DNA of 64,000 bases from NCBI RefSeq assembly GCF_030412965.1, contig NZ_JAUHJQ010000005.1, positions 186,001 to 250,000 on the forward strand, written 5' to 3'. Positions 6,909-16,226 of this stretch are shown one piece after another; the stretch's first letter is position 1, and the number at the start of each line of letters is the position of its first letter. This DNA comes from Nocardioides oceani (lineage in GTDB: Bacteria > Actinomycetota > Actinomycetes > Propionibacteriales > Nocardioidaceae). The translations under genes and the position numbers were made by a program. The notes beneath the pieces were generated by a model, which did no database searches, was not told the origin of the DNA, and was given only the letters and a program-made list of their open reading frames with translations.

Positions 6909-8552
6909 TCAGGAGTCGACCGGGAGGCTGACGGTGACCGTGGTGCCGACGCCGGGGGCCGACACCAGCTCCACGGTGCCGCCGTGGGCCCGGGTGAGCT
7001 GCTGCACCAGCGTCAGACCCAGGCCGGATCCCTGGATGGCCCGTTGCTGGGCCTCGTGGGCTCGGAAGAACGGCTCGAAGACCCGCTCCTGCTCGTCGCG
7101 GCCGATGCCGATGCCGGTGTCGCGGACGACCACCTGCACCCCGCCCGACGCACGGCGCACGCTCAGGGTGATGCCCTCGCCGTCCGGGGTGTACTTCGTG
7201 GCGTTGGTGAGCAGGTTCTCGATGATCCGCTCGATCTCCACGGCGTCCCCGCGGACCGACGCCGGCCGCGACGGCAGGTCGAGGTGCATCGCGAGCTCCC
7301 GCCCGACCAGACGCGGGCCGAGGGACTCCCACGCCTGCCGGGCCGCCTCGGCGACGTCGACCGTGCGCCAGGCCGGCGTGTACTCGTTCGCGTTGATCTG
7401 GGAGAGGGTCAGCAGGTTCGCGACGAGCTCGAGCAGCCGCTGGCTGTTGCGGCTCACCCGGTCCAGCAGCGAGTGCTGGCGGTCGGTCATGGGGCCGCCC
7501 TCGCCGTCGGCGAGCAGCTCGGTGTAACCGATGATGTTGGCGACCGGCGTGCGCAGCTCGTGGCTCGCGGTCGCGATGAACTCGTGCCGCGCCCGGTCGA
7601 GCACCTTCATCTGCTCCACGATCGCCTCCTGCTTGTGCAGGGCGTCCTTGAGCAGCTTCTCGGCGCGGTGGCGTGCGCTCACGTCGTCGCAGATGAGCAT
7701 GGTGCCCGTTTCGGTGCCGTCGTCGGCGCGGACGGTGGTACGCCGCACCGACACCACGCGCTGCTCCCCGGTCGCGTCGGTGAGCAGCCAGTCCTCGGCG
7801 CCGTCCGGCGTACCCCGTCCGCTGACCGGGTGCCACGCGTGCGTGAGGTCGTCCAGGTGCAGGTCGGTGAGCAGGCCGGGGTCGAGCCCGAGCAACGAGC
7901 CGGCACCCCGGTTGACGAAGGTGACGATCCCGTGGCGGTCGGCGGCGATGATCGCGGTGCTGGTGTTGTCCATGGCGCCGCGGACCGCCCCCTGCACGCC
8001 GTGCTGCAGGCGCTCCGCGGCGGCTCGGCGCACCCGGTGCGCGATGTCGGCCTCGAGGATCTCGGCGAGGTCGGCGAGCGCCAGCAGGTCGCCGGGCGTC
8101 CAGTCGTGCGGAGCGGGGTCCGCCACGCAGATGGTGCCGATGACGGTTCCGTCCGGGTGCCGGACGGGGTGCCCGGCGTAGGCGATGACGTCGTTCTCGA
8201 GGACACCCGGGTGACGCGCCAGCTCGGGGTGCGTCCTGGCGTCGGTGACGACGAGCGGAGCGTCGTTGGCGACGACGTACTGGCAGAAGGAGTGCGACAG
8301 CGGCGTCTGTCGTGCTTCCTCCAGCGCCCCGGCGAGCCCCTGGGCGCTGGCGAACACCTGACGGGTCGGCTCGACGACCGTGACGAGCGCGACCGGTGCT
8401 CCGGTGCTCTGACCCGCCAGGCGGGTGAGCCGGTCGAGCACGGGGTCCGTGCGGAGCTCGGTCAGCCCGGACTCGCGGAGCGCGGCCAGGTGCGAGGCGG
8501 ACTCGAGGCGCCCGACGGGCACGCTGAAGGAGAAGCCTCGGGACGGCTCCAT
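6909..8552 (-). CDS. GAF-PAS hybrid sensor histidine kinase
   Basis: About 547 residues with no membrane segment, so cytoplasmic. An N-terminal GAF domain (about 25-180, containing LSHSFCQYVVANDAPLVVTD and GTVIGTICVAD) is followed by a PAS domain (about 195-310, IIAADRHGIVTFVNRGAGSLLG). The HisKA dimerisation domain carries the phospho-accepting His in EFIATASHELRTPVANIIGY. The HATPase domain shows ENLLTNATKYTPDG (N box), DTGIGIG (G1) and GSGLGLTLVQQL (G2). No response regulator lies beside it, so it is an orphan kinase here. ATG 8552 is chosen; a GTG at 8603 would add 17 residues without domain support, and neither has a strong ribosome-binding site. Confidence 0.9.
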   Translation of the reverse strand: MEPSRGFSFSVPVGRLESASHLAALRESGLTELRTDPVLDRLTRLAGQSTGAPVALVTVVEPTRQVFASAQGLAGALEEARQTPLSHSFCQYVVANDAPLVVTDARTHPELARHPGVLENDVIAYAGHPVRHPDGTVIGTICVADPAPHDWTPGDLLALADLAEILEADIAHRVRRAAAERLQHGVQGAVRGAMDNTSTAIIAADRHGIVTFVNRGAGSLLGLDPGLLTDLHLDDLTHAWHPVSGRGTPDGAEDWLLTDATGEQRVVSVRRTTVRADDGTETGTMLICDDVSARHRAEKLLKDALHKQEAIVEQMKVLDRARHEFIATASHELRTPVANIIGYTELLADGEGGPMTDRQHSLLDRVSRNSQRLLELVANLLTLSQINANEYTPAWRTVDVAEAARQAWESLGPRLVGRELAMHLDLPSRPASVRGDAVEIERIIENLLTNATKYTPDGEGITLSVRRASGGVQVVVRDTGIGIGRDEQERVFEPFFRAHEAQQRAIQGSGLGLTLVQQLTRAHGGTVELVSAPGVGTTVTVSLPVDS

Positions 8553-8683
8553 GAGGACACTCGTTTCGGGGGAGGGGTGTGCCGGGGATGCACGGGGGTG
8601 CACGGGGGTCGCCTCACCATCCGACCACCGGCCGGCTCGCCGTGCACGACGAACGCCATCCGAGTGGCCAAGGCAACAGACGC

Positions 8684-8716
8684 CACGAGGGCCCCGGCGG
8701 TGCCGGGGCCCTCGTG
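8684..8716. terminator. Terminator downstream of glnA
   Basis: A perfect 15-bp stem (CACGAGGGCCCCGGC) with a 3-base loop lies 50 bases past the glnA stop. It also insulates the kinase gene. Confidence 0.8.
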
Positions 8717-8766
8717 GACGGAACGGGGTTCGCGCGCGGTGCGCGCCGACGATCAGCTGCCGACGA

Positions 8767-10188
8767 TCAGATGTCGTAGTAGAGCTCGAACTCGTGCGGG
8801 TGCGGACGCAGCTGCACGGGCGCGATCTCGTGGGTGCGCTTGTAGTCGATCCAGGTCTCGATCAGGTCGGGCGTGAAGACGTTGCCGACGGTGAGGAACT
8901 CGTGGTCCGCCTCGAGGGCGTCGAGGACCGCACCGAGGCTGGTCGGGACCTGGTCGATCTCGGCCATCTCGTCCGGCGGGAGCTCGTAGATGTCCTTGTC
9001 GATCGGCGCGGCCGGCTCGATCTTGTTCTTGATGCCGTCGAGGCCGGCGAGCATGAGCGCGGAGAACGCGAGGTAGGGGTTCGCCGACGGGTCGGGGAAC
9101 CGGGTCTCGATGCGCTTGGCCTTCGGGTTCGAGCCGGTGATCGGGATGCGCACCGACGCGGAGCGGTTCCGCGAGGAGTACACGAGCGAGATCGGGGCCT
9201 CGAAGCCGGGGACGAGACGGTGGTAGGAGTTCACCGTCGGGTTGGTGAAGGCCAGCAGCGACGGGGCGTGGCGCAGGATGCCGCCGATGTACCAGCGGGC
9301 CATCTCCGAGAGGCCGCCGTACCCGGTCTCGTCGTAGAACAGCGGCTCGCCGTTCTTCCACAGCGACTGGTGCACGTGCATGCCCGAGCCGTTGTCGCCG
9401 AAGATCGGCTTCGGCATGAAGGTGACCGACTTGCCCTGCTCCCAGGCGGTGTTCTTGATGAGGTACTTGAACTTCATGACGTCGTCGGCGGCACGGAGCA
9501 GCGTGTCGAAGCGGTAGTTGATCTCCGCCTGGCCGGCCGTGCCGACCTCGTGGTGGGCCCGCTCGACGAGGAGGCCGCAGGCCTCGAGGTTCTTGACCAT
9601 GTCCGCGCGCAGGTCGCTGTAGTGGTCGTAGGGCTCGACGGGGAAGTAGCCGCCCTTGAGGCGGGTCTTGTAGCCGAGGTTGTCGTCGCCCTCCTTGCCG
9701 GAGTTCCACCAGCCCTCGACGGAGTCGATGTGGTAGTAGCCCTCGTTGACGCCGGTGGAGTACCGGACGTTGTCGAAGATGTAGAACTCCGCCTCCGGCG
9801 CGAAGAACGCGGTGTCGGCGACGCCCGTGGTCTCGAGGTAGGCCAGCGCCTTGCGCGCGATGTTGCGCGGGTCGCGGGAGTAGGCCTCGCCCGTGATCGG
9901 GTCGTGGATGAAGAAGTTCAGGTTCAGCGTCTTCGACTTGCGGAAGGGGTCGATGTACGCCGTCGTCGGGTCCGGGAACAGCGACATGTCGGACTCGTTG
10001 ATCGCCTGGAACCCGCGGATGGAGGAGCCGTCGAAGCCGAGGCCGTCCTCGAAGACGCTCTGGTCGAACGACGAGACCGGCACGGTGAAGTGCTGCATCA
10101 CTCCCGGCAGGTCACAGAAGCGGACGTCGACCATCTCGACGCCCTCGTCCTTGATGTACTTGAGCAGCTCGTCGCTGTTCTGGAACAT
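8767..10188 (-). CDS. glnA: Glutamine synthetase type I
   Basis: A 473-residue GSI-beta glutamine synthetase, which makes glutamine from glutamate, ammonia and ATP as a cytoplasmic dodecamer. Visible motifs are [13 protein letters not shown], the metal/ATP-site [50 protein letters not shown] and [10 protein letters not shown]. Tyr401 in [10 protein letters not shown] is the adenylylation site, so GlnE control is expected. ATG 10186-10188 is preceded by a textbook AGGAGG; the open frame further upstream is not needed. A double GlnR operator lies about 110 bp upstream. The next gene across the divergent gap encodes an RDD protein, the same pairing as mycobacterial Rv2220/Rv2219A. Confidence 0.98.
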   Translation of the reverse strand: MFQNSDELLKYIKDEGVEMVDVRFCDLPGVMQHFTVPVSSFDQSVFEDGLGFDGSSIRGFQAINESDMSLFPDPTTAYIDPFRKSKTLNLNFFIHDPITGEAYSRDPRNIARKALAYLETTGVADTAFFAPEAEFYIFDNVRYSTGVNEGYYHIDSVEGWWNSGKEGDDNLGYKTRLKGGYFPVEPYDHYSDLRADMVKNLEACGLLVERAHHEVGTAGQAEINYRFDTLLRAADDVMKFKYLIKNTAWEQGKSVTFMPKPIFGDNGSGMHVHQSLWKNGEPLFYDETGYGGLSEMARWYIGGILRHAPSLLAFTNPTVNSYHRLVPGFEAPISLVYSSRNRSASVRIPITGSNPKAKRIETRFPDPSANPYLAFSALMLAGLDGIKNKIEPAAPIDKDIYELPPDEMAEIDQVPTSLGAVLDALEADHEFLTVGNVFTPDLIETWIDYKRTHEIAPVQLRPHPHEFELYYDI

Positions 10189-10295
10189 TCGTCCTCCTGT
10201 GGCTGCGACTGGGCCGCGAGCCGGCGAAATCTCTCGGGTCGTGCCGGCCGGGGCGGCTCTGCACCGGACGACTGCCGCCACCCTCTCCGGGGGCG

Positions 10296-10333
10296 GTTTC
10301 TCGACCATATCCGCATTGTTTCAGGCGTGTAAC
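10296..10333 (-). promoter_or_regulatory. Double GlnR box upstream of glnA
   Basis: On the minus strand the sequence reads GTTAC-N6-GAAAC-N6-GATAT-N6-GAAAC, with all three spacers exactly 6 bases. This is the a1-b1-a2-b2 arrangement known for GlnR, the OmpR-type nitrogen regulator of actinobacteria, at glnA and amtB promoters. The orientation and place, 108 bases before the glnA start, indicate nitrogen-limitation control of glnA. The box also lies 50 bp from the RDD gene start. Confidence 0.8.
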
Positions 10334-10369
10334 AGGTGTCCCCTCGTCCAGCCCTCCGCAGCGCCCGCC

Positions 10370-10375
10370 TAGGCT
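10370..10375 (+). promoter_or_regulatory. -10 box of the RDD gene
   Basis: TAGGCT stands 7 bases before GTG 10383 with no ribosome-binding site between, predicting a leaderless transcript. Confidence 0.55.
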
Positions 10376-10382
10376 CTCGTCC

Positions 10383-10802
10383 GTGACGACGGCAGCCCCC
10401 GGCCCCCGCTTCGAGACGGCCTCGTGGGCCCGCCGCATCGCCGCGCTCGCGGTCGACTGGCTGGCCTCGACCCTCGTCGTCATCGCCTTCATCGGGCTCG
10501 ACGCCTACACCGAGACCGGCAGTCCCGCGCCGGCGTACGTCCTGGCGGTGTACGTCGTGGAGTCGGCCGTCCTCACCTGGCTGGTCGGCGGCAGCTTCGG
10601 CAAGGTCGCCACGCGGCTGCGCGTGGTGCGGGCCGACCTCGGCACCCGGCCGCTGAACCCGCTGGTGCTGCTGGCCCGCCAGGTCGGGATCGCGCTGGTC
10701 GTCCCGCCGCTCGTCTACCGACCCGACGGCCGCGGCCTGCACGACGTCCTGGCCGGCACCGCGACCGTCACGCTGCAGGTCTACCGCTCGCTCGGCCGCT
10801 GA
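10383..10802 (+). CDS. RDD family membrane protein
   Basis: A 139-residue membrane protein. WARRIAALAVDWLASTLVVI carries the Arg and Asp that give the RDD family its name. Helices are about residues 17-40, 49-70 and 94-112, with GGSFGKVATRLRVVR in the loop after helix 2 (the SxGK-hhh-hhVV motif). Its role is unknown; a transport or envelope function is usually guessed. GTG start with -10 TAGGCT 7 bases upstream. It is the counterpart of the RDD gene next to glnA1 in mycobacteria. Confidence 0.88.
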   Translation: MTTAAPGPRFETASWARRIAALAVDWLASTLVVIAFIGLDAYTETGSPAPAYVLAVYVVESAVLTWLVGGSFGKVATRLRVVRADLGTRPLNPLVLLARQVGIALVVPPLVYRPDGRGLHDVLAGTATVTLQVYRSLGR

Positions 10803-10885
10803 GCCGGGCCCGCGCCGCAGGTTTGGCCGGCCGGGGCCGCGGGACATGCTGGGGGAGTCAGCACCGCGAACCCGAAAGGCACGAC

Positions 10886-11803
10886 GTGACCCGTCCGCTC
10901 CGCACCCGCCGCCTCCTCGCCGCCATCGCGGTGGCGCCGCTCCTGTCGACCGCGCTCGTCGCGTGCGGCGGTGACGGCGACAGCGACGAGGCGAGCGACC
11001 CCGCCACGACGACCAGCGCCACCGCCGAGGCCGACCCGACCGAGGAGGAGGCCGACGACGCCGCCGAGGCCACCGACCTCGAGGAGGGCCAGGACGTCCC
11101 GGCCTCGCAGTTCGTCGACATCATCGCCGCCGGCGTGGAGGCGTCCACGACCGCGCGGATGACCACCACGTCGTCCTTCGGCGGCCAGCAGTCGACCAGC
11201 GAGGGCGTCGTCGACTACACGACCAGCCCGCCGTCGATCTCGATGACGACCACCATCCCCGGCGGTGGCCCCGAGACCGAGGTCATCTCCGTCGACGGCA
11301 TCAGCTACGTCTCGCTGGGCCAGCTCAGCGGCGGCAAGTACTGGAAGATCGACCCCTCCGACCCGAACGGCCCCCTGGCCGGACTGGGCATGGACCAGCT
11401 GCTCAAGCAGAGCGACCCGCTCTCCTCGCTGCAGGCGATGGAGGACGGCATCCAGCAGGTGACGTACGTCGGCGAGGAGGACGTCGACGGCCGCGACCTC
11501 GACCACTTCGAGATGACCGTGGACCTCAGCGCGTCGCTGGAGAGCCTCGGCGCCGAGCTGCCGAAGCAGGCGCTGCAGGGCATGCCGAAGACCATCTCGT
11601 ACGACGTGTGGCTCGACGAGGAGGGCCGGTTCGGCCAGATGGTCATGGAGCTGCCGGTGATGGGGCAGACCACGACCACCGAGATGACCGTGGACGACTG
11701 GGGCACCGACGTGACGATCGAGGCGCCGCCGACCGACCAGGTCACCGACATGCCCGACCCGAGCCAGATGATGCAGCAGATGCAGCCCACCCCGGCCGCC
11801 TGA
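10886..11803 (+). CDS. LppX/LprG-like secreted lipoprotein
   Basis: A 305-residue lipoprotein. The signal peptide (RRLLAAIAVAPLLSTALVAC) has its lipobox cysteine at residue 27. A long Asp/Glu/Thr-rich linker (about 28-70) follows, then a beta-rich domain with GISYVSLGQLSGGKYWKID and YDVWLDEEGRFGQMVMELP. This resembles the half-barrel of LppX/LprAFG lipoproteins, which carry lipids or lipoglycans in the cell envelope. The C-terminus is Met/Gln-rich (PSQMMQQMQPTPAA). GTG 10886 follows AAAGG. A strong terminator ends the gene at 11852. Family assignment rests on pattern only, so the ligand is unknown. Confidence 0.75.
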   Translation: MTRPLRTRRLLAAIAVAPLLSTALVACGGDGDSDEASDPATTTSATAEADPTEEEADDAAEATDLEEGQDVPASQFVDIIAAGVEASTTARMTTTSSFGGQQSTSEGVVDYTTSPPSISMTTTIPGGGPETEVISVDGISYVSLGQLSGGKYWKIDPSDPNGPLAGLGMDQLLKQSDPLSSLQAMEDGIQQVTYVGEEDVDGRDLDHFEMTVDLSASLESLGAELPKQALQGMPKTISYDVWLDEEGRFGQMVMELPVMGQTTTTEMTVDDWGTDVTIEAPPTDQVTDMPDPSQMMQQMQPTPAA

Positions 11804-11851
11804 GCACCGGCAGGACACCAGGAAGGCACAGCACCCGCACGCAGGAACAGG

Positions 11852-11881
11852 CACGCCCCCGGCCGATCGGCCGGGGGCGTG
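11852..11881. terminator. Bidirectional terminator
   Basis: A fully palindromic 30-base hairpin (CACGCCCCCGGCC, loop GATC) lies between the convergent lipoprotein and DUF4191 genes. Confidence 0.8.
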
Positions 11882-11912
11882 TCCGTCGTACGGGCAGCTG
11901 GGGGGATGCGGG

Positions 11913-12659
11913 TCAGCGACCGCGCAGGTTGCCGCGCATCCCCTTCATCGAGGTGGGGACGGGGCCCTTCGGCAGCGGGATGTTCGAGCGGGTGGCGTCG
12001 AGCGCCTTGAGCCGGCTGAGCACGTCGGTCATCTCGGCGGGCTTGACCTGGCGGCCGAGCTTCTGCACGTGGCGCACCAGCTTCGGCAGCGGCACCTGGC
12101 CCTCGCCGTTGCCGCAGACGACCTCGTGGATCGGCACGTCGGCGGCGACGCGCTCGTGCTTGCGGTGCTCGGTGACGAGCAGCTGCTTGATCCGGTTGGG
12201 GCTCGAGCCCTCGCCGACGAGCACGATGCCCGGAGGGCCGACCACGCGGTGGACGACGTCCTGGTTCTTGTTGAACGCGATGACCGGGTCGGCCTTCCAG
12301 CCCCGGCGGAGCATGCGCAGGGCGGCGGCCGCGGCCCCGGGCTGGCCCTCCATCTGCTGGTAGGCGGCGTTCTGGGCGCGCCGGCCGAAGACGATCATCG
12401 CGGCCAGGGAGCCGGCCAGCAGGGAGCCGACGACGGCGAGGGCCCAGCCGATGATGCCCTCGCCGGGCAGCAGCCAGAAGACCAGGAACCCGAGGAAGCC
12501 CGCGACGAGCGCGGCGCCGAAGGTGTAGAGGCCCACCCGCTTGTCGTTGCGGCGGGTCATCTTGTAGGTCTCGACCAGCTGCTGCCGACGGTTCATGTCG
12601 GCGGCCGAGGCGGGGGCCGAGGTCGTTGCGGCGGTCTTCTTGGAGGCGTCCTTGGCCAT
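11913..12659 (-). CDS. DUF4191 membrane protein
   Basis: A 248-residue protein with two adjacent membrane helices (about 43-64, VGLYTFGAALVAGFLGFLVF, and 71-92, IIGWALAVVGSLLAGSLAAM). A cytoplasmic domain containing DVVHRVVGPPGIVLVGEG and PNRIKQLLVTEHRKHERV follows. This is the actinobacterial DUF4191 family, consistently encoded next to lipA (Rv2219 in M. tuberculosis). The function is unknown; the second domain looks like a nuclease- or PH-like scaffold but has no catalytic motif I can name. ATG 12657-12659 lies 51 bases after lipA on the same strand, so the two are likely co-transcribed. Confidence 0.88.
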   Translation of the reverse strand: MAKDASKKTAATTSAPASAADMNRRQQLVETYKMTRRNDKRVGLYTFGAALVAGFLGFLVFWLLPGEGIIGWALAVVGSLLAGSLAAMIVFGRRAQNAAYQQMEGQPGAAAAALRMLRRGWKADPVIAFNKNQDVVHRVVGPPGIVLVGEGSSPNRIKQLLVTEHRKHERVAADVPIHEVVCGNGEGQVPLPKLVRHVQKLGRQVKPAEMTDVLSRLKALDATRSNIPLPKGPVPTSMKGMRGNLRGR

Positions 12660-12710
12660 GGGGGTCGTTCGTGCCCTTTGCTGTCGTGCCGAGGTGAGCG
12701 GGACCGCCGG

Positions 12711-13655
12711 TCAGGCGGTGGCGACGCCCGCGCGGGCGTCCATGGCCCGACGGTACAGCCGCCCGGCGCGGTAGGACGAACGCACCAGCGGGCCCGAGAG
12801 GACGCCGGAGAAGCCGATCTCCTCGGCCTCGGCGGCCAGCTCCACGAACTCCTCGGGCTTGACCCAGCGCTCCACGGGGTGGTGGCGCACCGAGGGGCGG
12901 AGGTACTGGGTGATGGTGATCAGCTCGCACCCGGCCTGGTGCAGGTCGCGCAGCGCCTGGCTGACCTCCTCGCGGGTCTCGCCCATGCCGAGGATGAGGT
13001 TGGACTTGGTGACCAGGCCGAAGTCGCGGGCCTGGGTGATGACGTCGAGGGAGCGCTCGTAGCGGAACGCGGGGCGGATCCTCTTGAAGATCCGCGGCAC
13101 GGTCTCCACGTTGTGGGCGAGCACCTCGGGGCGGGACTCGAAGACCTCGGTCAGCAGGTCGGGCCTGCCGTTGAAGTCGGGGATGAGGTTCTCGACGCCG
13201 GTGTCGGGGTTGAGCTCGTGGATCGCGCGCACGGTCTCGGCGTACAGCCAGGCGCCGCCGTCGGGCAGGTCGTCGCGGGCGACGCCGGTGATCGTGGCGT
13301 ACCGCAGGCCCATGGTCTGCACCGACTCAGCGACCCGGCGCGGCTCGTCGCGGTCGAGCGCCTGCGGCTTGCCGGTGTCGATCTGGCAGAAGTCGCAGCG
13401 GCGGGTGCACTGGTCACCGCCGATGAGGAACGTCGCCTCGCGGTCCTCCCAGCACTCGAAGATGTTGGGGCAGCCGGCCTCCTGGCACACGGTGTGCAGT
13501 CCCTCGGACTTCACCAAGCCCTGGAGGTGCTTGTACTCCGGCCCCATCTTCGCCCGGGTCTTGATCCACTCCGGCTTGCGCTCGATCGGGGTCTCGGCGT
13601 TGCGGACCTCGAGGCGGAGGAGCTTTCTTCCTTCAGGGGCGGGAGCCTGCGTCAC
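12711..13655 (-). CDS. lipA: Lipoyl synthase
   Basis: A 314-residue radical-SAM enzyme that inserts two sulfurs into octanoyl groups on lipoyl domains. The auxiliary-cluster cysteines are in [12 protein letters not shown] (CX4CX5C) and the SAM-cluster cysteines in CTRRCDFC (CX3CX2C). Other motifs are [32 protein letters not shown] and the conserved RSSYRAG near the C-terminus. GTG 13653-13655 is chosen; AAGGA abuts it too closely to serve as a ribosome-binding site, but -10 TACAGT lies 6 bases upstream, so initiation is probably leaderless. LipB at 16227 supplies its octanoylated substrate, and SucB at 19658 is a client. Confidence 0.97.
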   Translation of the reverse strand: MTQAPAPEGRKLLRLEVRNAETPIERKPEWIKTRAKMGPEYKHLQGLVKSEGLHTVCQEAGCPNIFECWEDREATFLIGGDQCTRRCDFCQIDTGKPQALDRDEPRRVAESVQTMGLRYATITGVARDDLPDGGAWLYAETVRAIHELNPDTGVENLIPDFNGRPDLLTEVFESRPEVLAHNVETVPRIFKRIRPAFRYERSLDVITQARDFGLVTKSNLILGMGETREEVSQALRDLHQAGCELITITQYLRPSVRHHPVERWVKPEEFVELAAEAEEIGFSGVLSGPLVRSSYRAGRLYRRAMDARAGVATA

Positions 13656-13661
13656 TCCTTC

Positions 13662-13667
13662 ACTGTA
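13662..13667 (-). promoter_or_regulatory. -10 box of lipA
   Basis: TACAGT on the minus strand, 6 bases before the GTG start, predicting a leaderless lipA transcript. Confidence 0.5.
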
Positions 13668-13742
13668 CGCCGCCGGGCGGCACGGACCCGTACCGGCGGG
13701 GGAGCCCGGCGAGGGCGCCCGCCGCGGGTGCACGATGGGTGC

Positions 13743-14231
13743 ATGCCCGCTCCCACCGGCCGCGTCGTCGGCGGCACCCTGATGCTCACCCGCCACCTCC
13801 CGCTGCCCGCCGCCGAGGTCTGGGCCGCGGTGACCGAGCCCGAGCGGCTCGAGCGCTGGATCGGCACCTGGACCGGCGACCCGGCCGAGGGGTCGGTCAT
13901 GTTCACGATGACCGCCGAGGGCGAGCACGCCCCGACCGAGCAGATGACGATCAGCGTCTGCGAGCACCCGCAGCGGCTGGTGCTGGTCTCCCGCGTCGGC
14001 GACGACTGGTGGGACCTCGAGCTGGAGCTCGGCGCCGCGACCGACGGCGGCACCCTGCTCACCTTCAAGCAGCCCGGCATCGACCCTGCGGCGGCCGAGA
14101 GCGTCGGCCCGGGCTGGGAGTACTACCTCGACCGGCTCGTCGTGGCGGCCACCGGCGGCGACGTGGCGGCGGTCGACTTCGACCGCGACTACTACCCGGC
14201 GATGGCCGAGCACTACCGCCGGATCGGCTGA
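13743..14231 (+). CDS. SRPBCC/AHSA1-like START-fold protein
   Basis: A 162-residue protein of the SRPBCC helix-grip fold. It shows the N-terminal strand-helix [27 protein letters not shown] typical of AHSA1-type domains, then [21 protein letters not shown], then the long C-terminal helix [16 protein letters not shown]. Members bind hydrophobic ligands or act as stress-related co-chaperones; the ligand here is unknown. ATG 13743 has CACGAT 6 bases upstream and no ribosome-binding site. It is divergent from lipA, with 87 bases between the starts. Confidence 0.85.
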   Translation: MPAPTGRVVGGTLMLTRHLPLPAAEVWAAVTEPERLERWIGTWTGDPAEGSVMFTMTAEGEHAPTEQMTISVCEHPQRLVLVSRVGDDWWDLELELGAATDGGTLLTFKQPGIDPAAAESVGPGWEYYLDRLVVAATGGDVAAVDFDRDYYPAMAEHYRRIG

Positions 14232-14256
14232 GCGCGGCGCCGACGGGCGGCAGCGG

Positions 14257-15222
14257 TCAGGGCACGTCGCGGCGGCGGAACGACAGCACCGACGTCGCCC
14301 CGACCAGCAGCAGGCCGGCGCCGAGGTAGGTCGCCCCCTGCCAGCCGGGCAGCTCGCGGGAGTCGTCACAGGTCGAGCCCTCGGCCGGGCGGGTCGGCTG
14401 GGGCTGCTGGTAGCACGACGGTGGGACGTCGACGTAGTAGGACGAGCCGTTGCGCAGGACCGCCGCGGCGTTGTCGAGCGGCTCCCACTCGCCGCTGATC
14501 GGCAGCGCGTCGACGAGGAACAGCGAGGCGAACCCGAGGGCCAGGACGACGCCGAGGGTCGCGACCGTGCTGCGCAGGAGCATGGTGAGCGCGTAGCAGC
14601 CGAACGCCGCGCCCGCCGCGATGCCGGCGCCGCGCAGGCCCTGGGCGAGCGAGTCGGTCAGCGAGCCGTCGGCGACCGGCAGGTCCCGTGCGCGCATCGC
14701 CGCCCAGATCGTCAACCAGTACGCCGTGCTGACGACGGTCGCCACCACGGCGGCCAGGCCGGTGACCGCGACGGCCTTGGCCACCCAGACGCGGACCCGT
14801 CGCGGTCGGAACAGCAGCTGGTTGCTCATCGAGCCGCTGTTCCAGTCGTGCCCGGCGAAGGTCGTGGCCGCCAGCATGAGCAGCACCACCAGCACGCCGG
14901 TGACGCCGACCCCCGCCCCCGCGCGCTCGCCGGCCAGGCTGAGGTCGCGCCGGGAGGTCTGCCAGCCGACGACGACCTCGGCGCACCGGGTCTCCGCGCG
15001 CGCCGGCCGGACGCCGTACTGCCGGGGCCTGCGCTCGCACCGCTCGATCTCCTGCGCCGACGCCGCGCGGACGGCCGCCTCCTCCTCCGCGGAGACCGGG
15101 CGGGTGTCCCACAGCGTCGCCGCGGTGATGAGCGCCGGGACGACCAGGCAGGCGAGCAGCAGCAGGAGCACGGCCCGGCGCCACCGCAGCCGGGTCAGCT
15201 CGACGCGGACCAGCGAGCTCAT
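14257..15222 (-). CDS. ABC-2 type exporter permease
   Basis: A 321-residue permease. About six membrane helices are visible, including [20 protein letters not shown] (16-35), [39 protein letters not shown], a long pair around 210-255, and [20 protein letters not shown] near the end. Between helices 1 and 2 is a large extracytoplasmic region with cysteines ([18 protein letters not shown]). The fold matches ABC-2 exporters that pair with a separate ATPase. Its ATG overlaps the ATPase stop by ATGA, so the two are translationally coupled. The substrate is unknown. Confidence 0.85.
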   Translation of the reverse strand: MSSLVRVELTRLRWRRAVLLLLLACLVVPALITAATLWDTRPVSAEEEAAVRAASAQEIERCERRPRQYGVRPARAETRCAEVVVGWQTSRRDLSLAGERAGAGVGVTGVLVVLLMLAATTFAGHDWNSGSMSNQLLFRPRRVRVWVAKAVAVTGLAAVVATVVSTAYWLTIWAAMRARDLPVADGSLTDSLAQGLRGAGIAAGAAFGCYALTMLLRSTVATLGVVLALGFASLFLVDALPISGEWEPLDNAAAVLRNGSSYYVDVPPSCYQQPQPTRPAEGSTCDDSRELPGWQGATYLGAGLLLVGATSVLSFRRRDVP

Positions 15223-16169
15223 CGGGCCGCCTCCTCGGTGGTCGCGGGCCGGCCGGGGGCGTCGTCGGCGGTCAGCTGCAGGAAGATCGACTCCAGGTCG
15301 GGCCGCAGCGGCGTCAGCTCGCTGAGCCAGATGTCGCGTGCGGCGAGCAGCCGGGTCACCGCCGCCGGGTCCTCGGTCTCCACGCGCAGCACGCCCGGGT
15401 CGCCGTCGTCGGCGGTCACCGGCACGCCGGCCCGCTCGAGCGCGGCGGTCGCGGCGGCCGGGTCGGGGACGACGAGGCGGTGCACGGTGCTGCCGCCGAG
15501 CAGGTCGTCGACGGTGCCGGAGGCGAGCAGCCGGCCGTGGCCGACGATCGTGGCCGAGGTGCAGACCTGCTGGACCTCGGCGAGGATGTGCGAGCTGAGC
15601 AGGACGGTCACGCCGGCCTCGCCGAGCCCGCGGATCGTCTCGCGGATCTCGCGGATGCCGGCCGGGTCGAGCCCGTTCGTCGGCTCGTCGAGGATCAGCA
15701 GCGCCGGCTCCTTGAGCAGGGTCGCCGCGATCGCGAGGCGCTGCTTCATGCCGAGGGAGAAGGCCTTGTACCGGTCGCGCTCCCGCCCGGTCAGCCCGAC
15801 GGTCTCCACCGCGGCGTCGACCCGGGCGTCGGGCACGCCGATCGAGCGGGAGAGGAGCAGGAGGTTCTGGCGGCCGGTGAGGTTCGGGGAGAACTTCGGG
15901 GACTCCACCACCGCGCCGACCCGGTCGACGACGTGGGGCAGCCGGTCGGGCACCGGCTGGCCGAGCACGCGCATGGTGCCGCGCGTGGCCCGGGCGAGAC
16001 CGAGCAGCATCCGGATCGTCGTGGTCTTGCCCGAGCCGTTGGGACCGAGGAAGCCGTGCACCCCGCCGGCGGGCACGGCCAGGTCGAGGTCGGCCACGGC
16101 CACGCGCACGCCGCGGCGGGTCCGGAACTCCTTGCGGAGCCCCTGGGTCTCGATCGCGAGGTCGGGCAC
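15219..16169 (-). CDS. ABC transporter ATP-binding protein
   Basis: A 316-residue single ATPase of the DRA/CcmA-like exporter class. Walker A is GFLGPNGSGKTTTIRMLLGL, the signature FSLGMKQRLAIA, Walker B ALLILDEPTNGLDPAGI, and the switch His lies in LLSSHILAEV. A C-terminal domain of about 90 residues follows (PLRPDLESIFLQL), as in exporters of drugs or lipids. GTG 16167-16169 is preferred to a TTG four codons upstream, because TTGGAT stands 6 bases before the GTG. It is coupled to the permease by an ATGA overlap. The pair interrupts the otherwise conserved lipA-lipB neighbourhood. Confidence 0.92.
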   Translation of the reverse strand: MPDLAIETQGLRKEFRTRRGVRVAVADLDLAVPAGGVHGFLGPNGSGKTTTIRMLLGLARATRGTMRVLGQPVPDRLPHVVDRVGAVVESPKFSPNLTGRQNLLLLSRSIGVPDARVDAAVETVGLTGRERDRYKAFSLGMKQRLAIAATLLKEPALLILDEPTNGLDPAGIREIRETIRGLGEAGVTVLLSSHILAEVQQVCTSATIVGHGRLLASGTVDDLLGGSTVHRLVVPDPAAATAALERAGVPVTADDGDPGVLRVETEDPAAVTRLLAARDIWLSELTPLRPDLESIFLQLTADDAPGRPATTEEAAR

Positions 16170-16226
16170 GCCCCGATCCAAGCAGCGGACCGGGGCGGCG
16201 CGGGTGGGGGCGCGCCGGGGCGGGCC

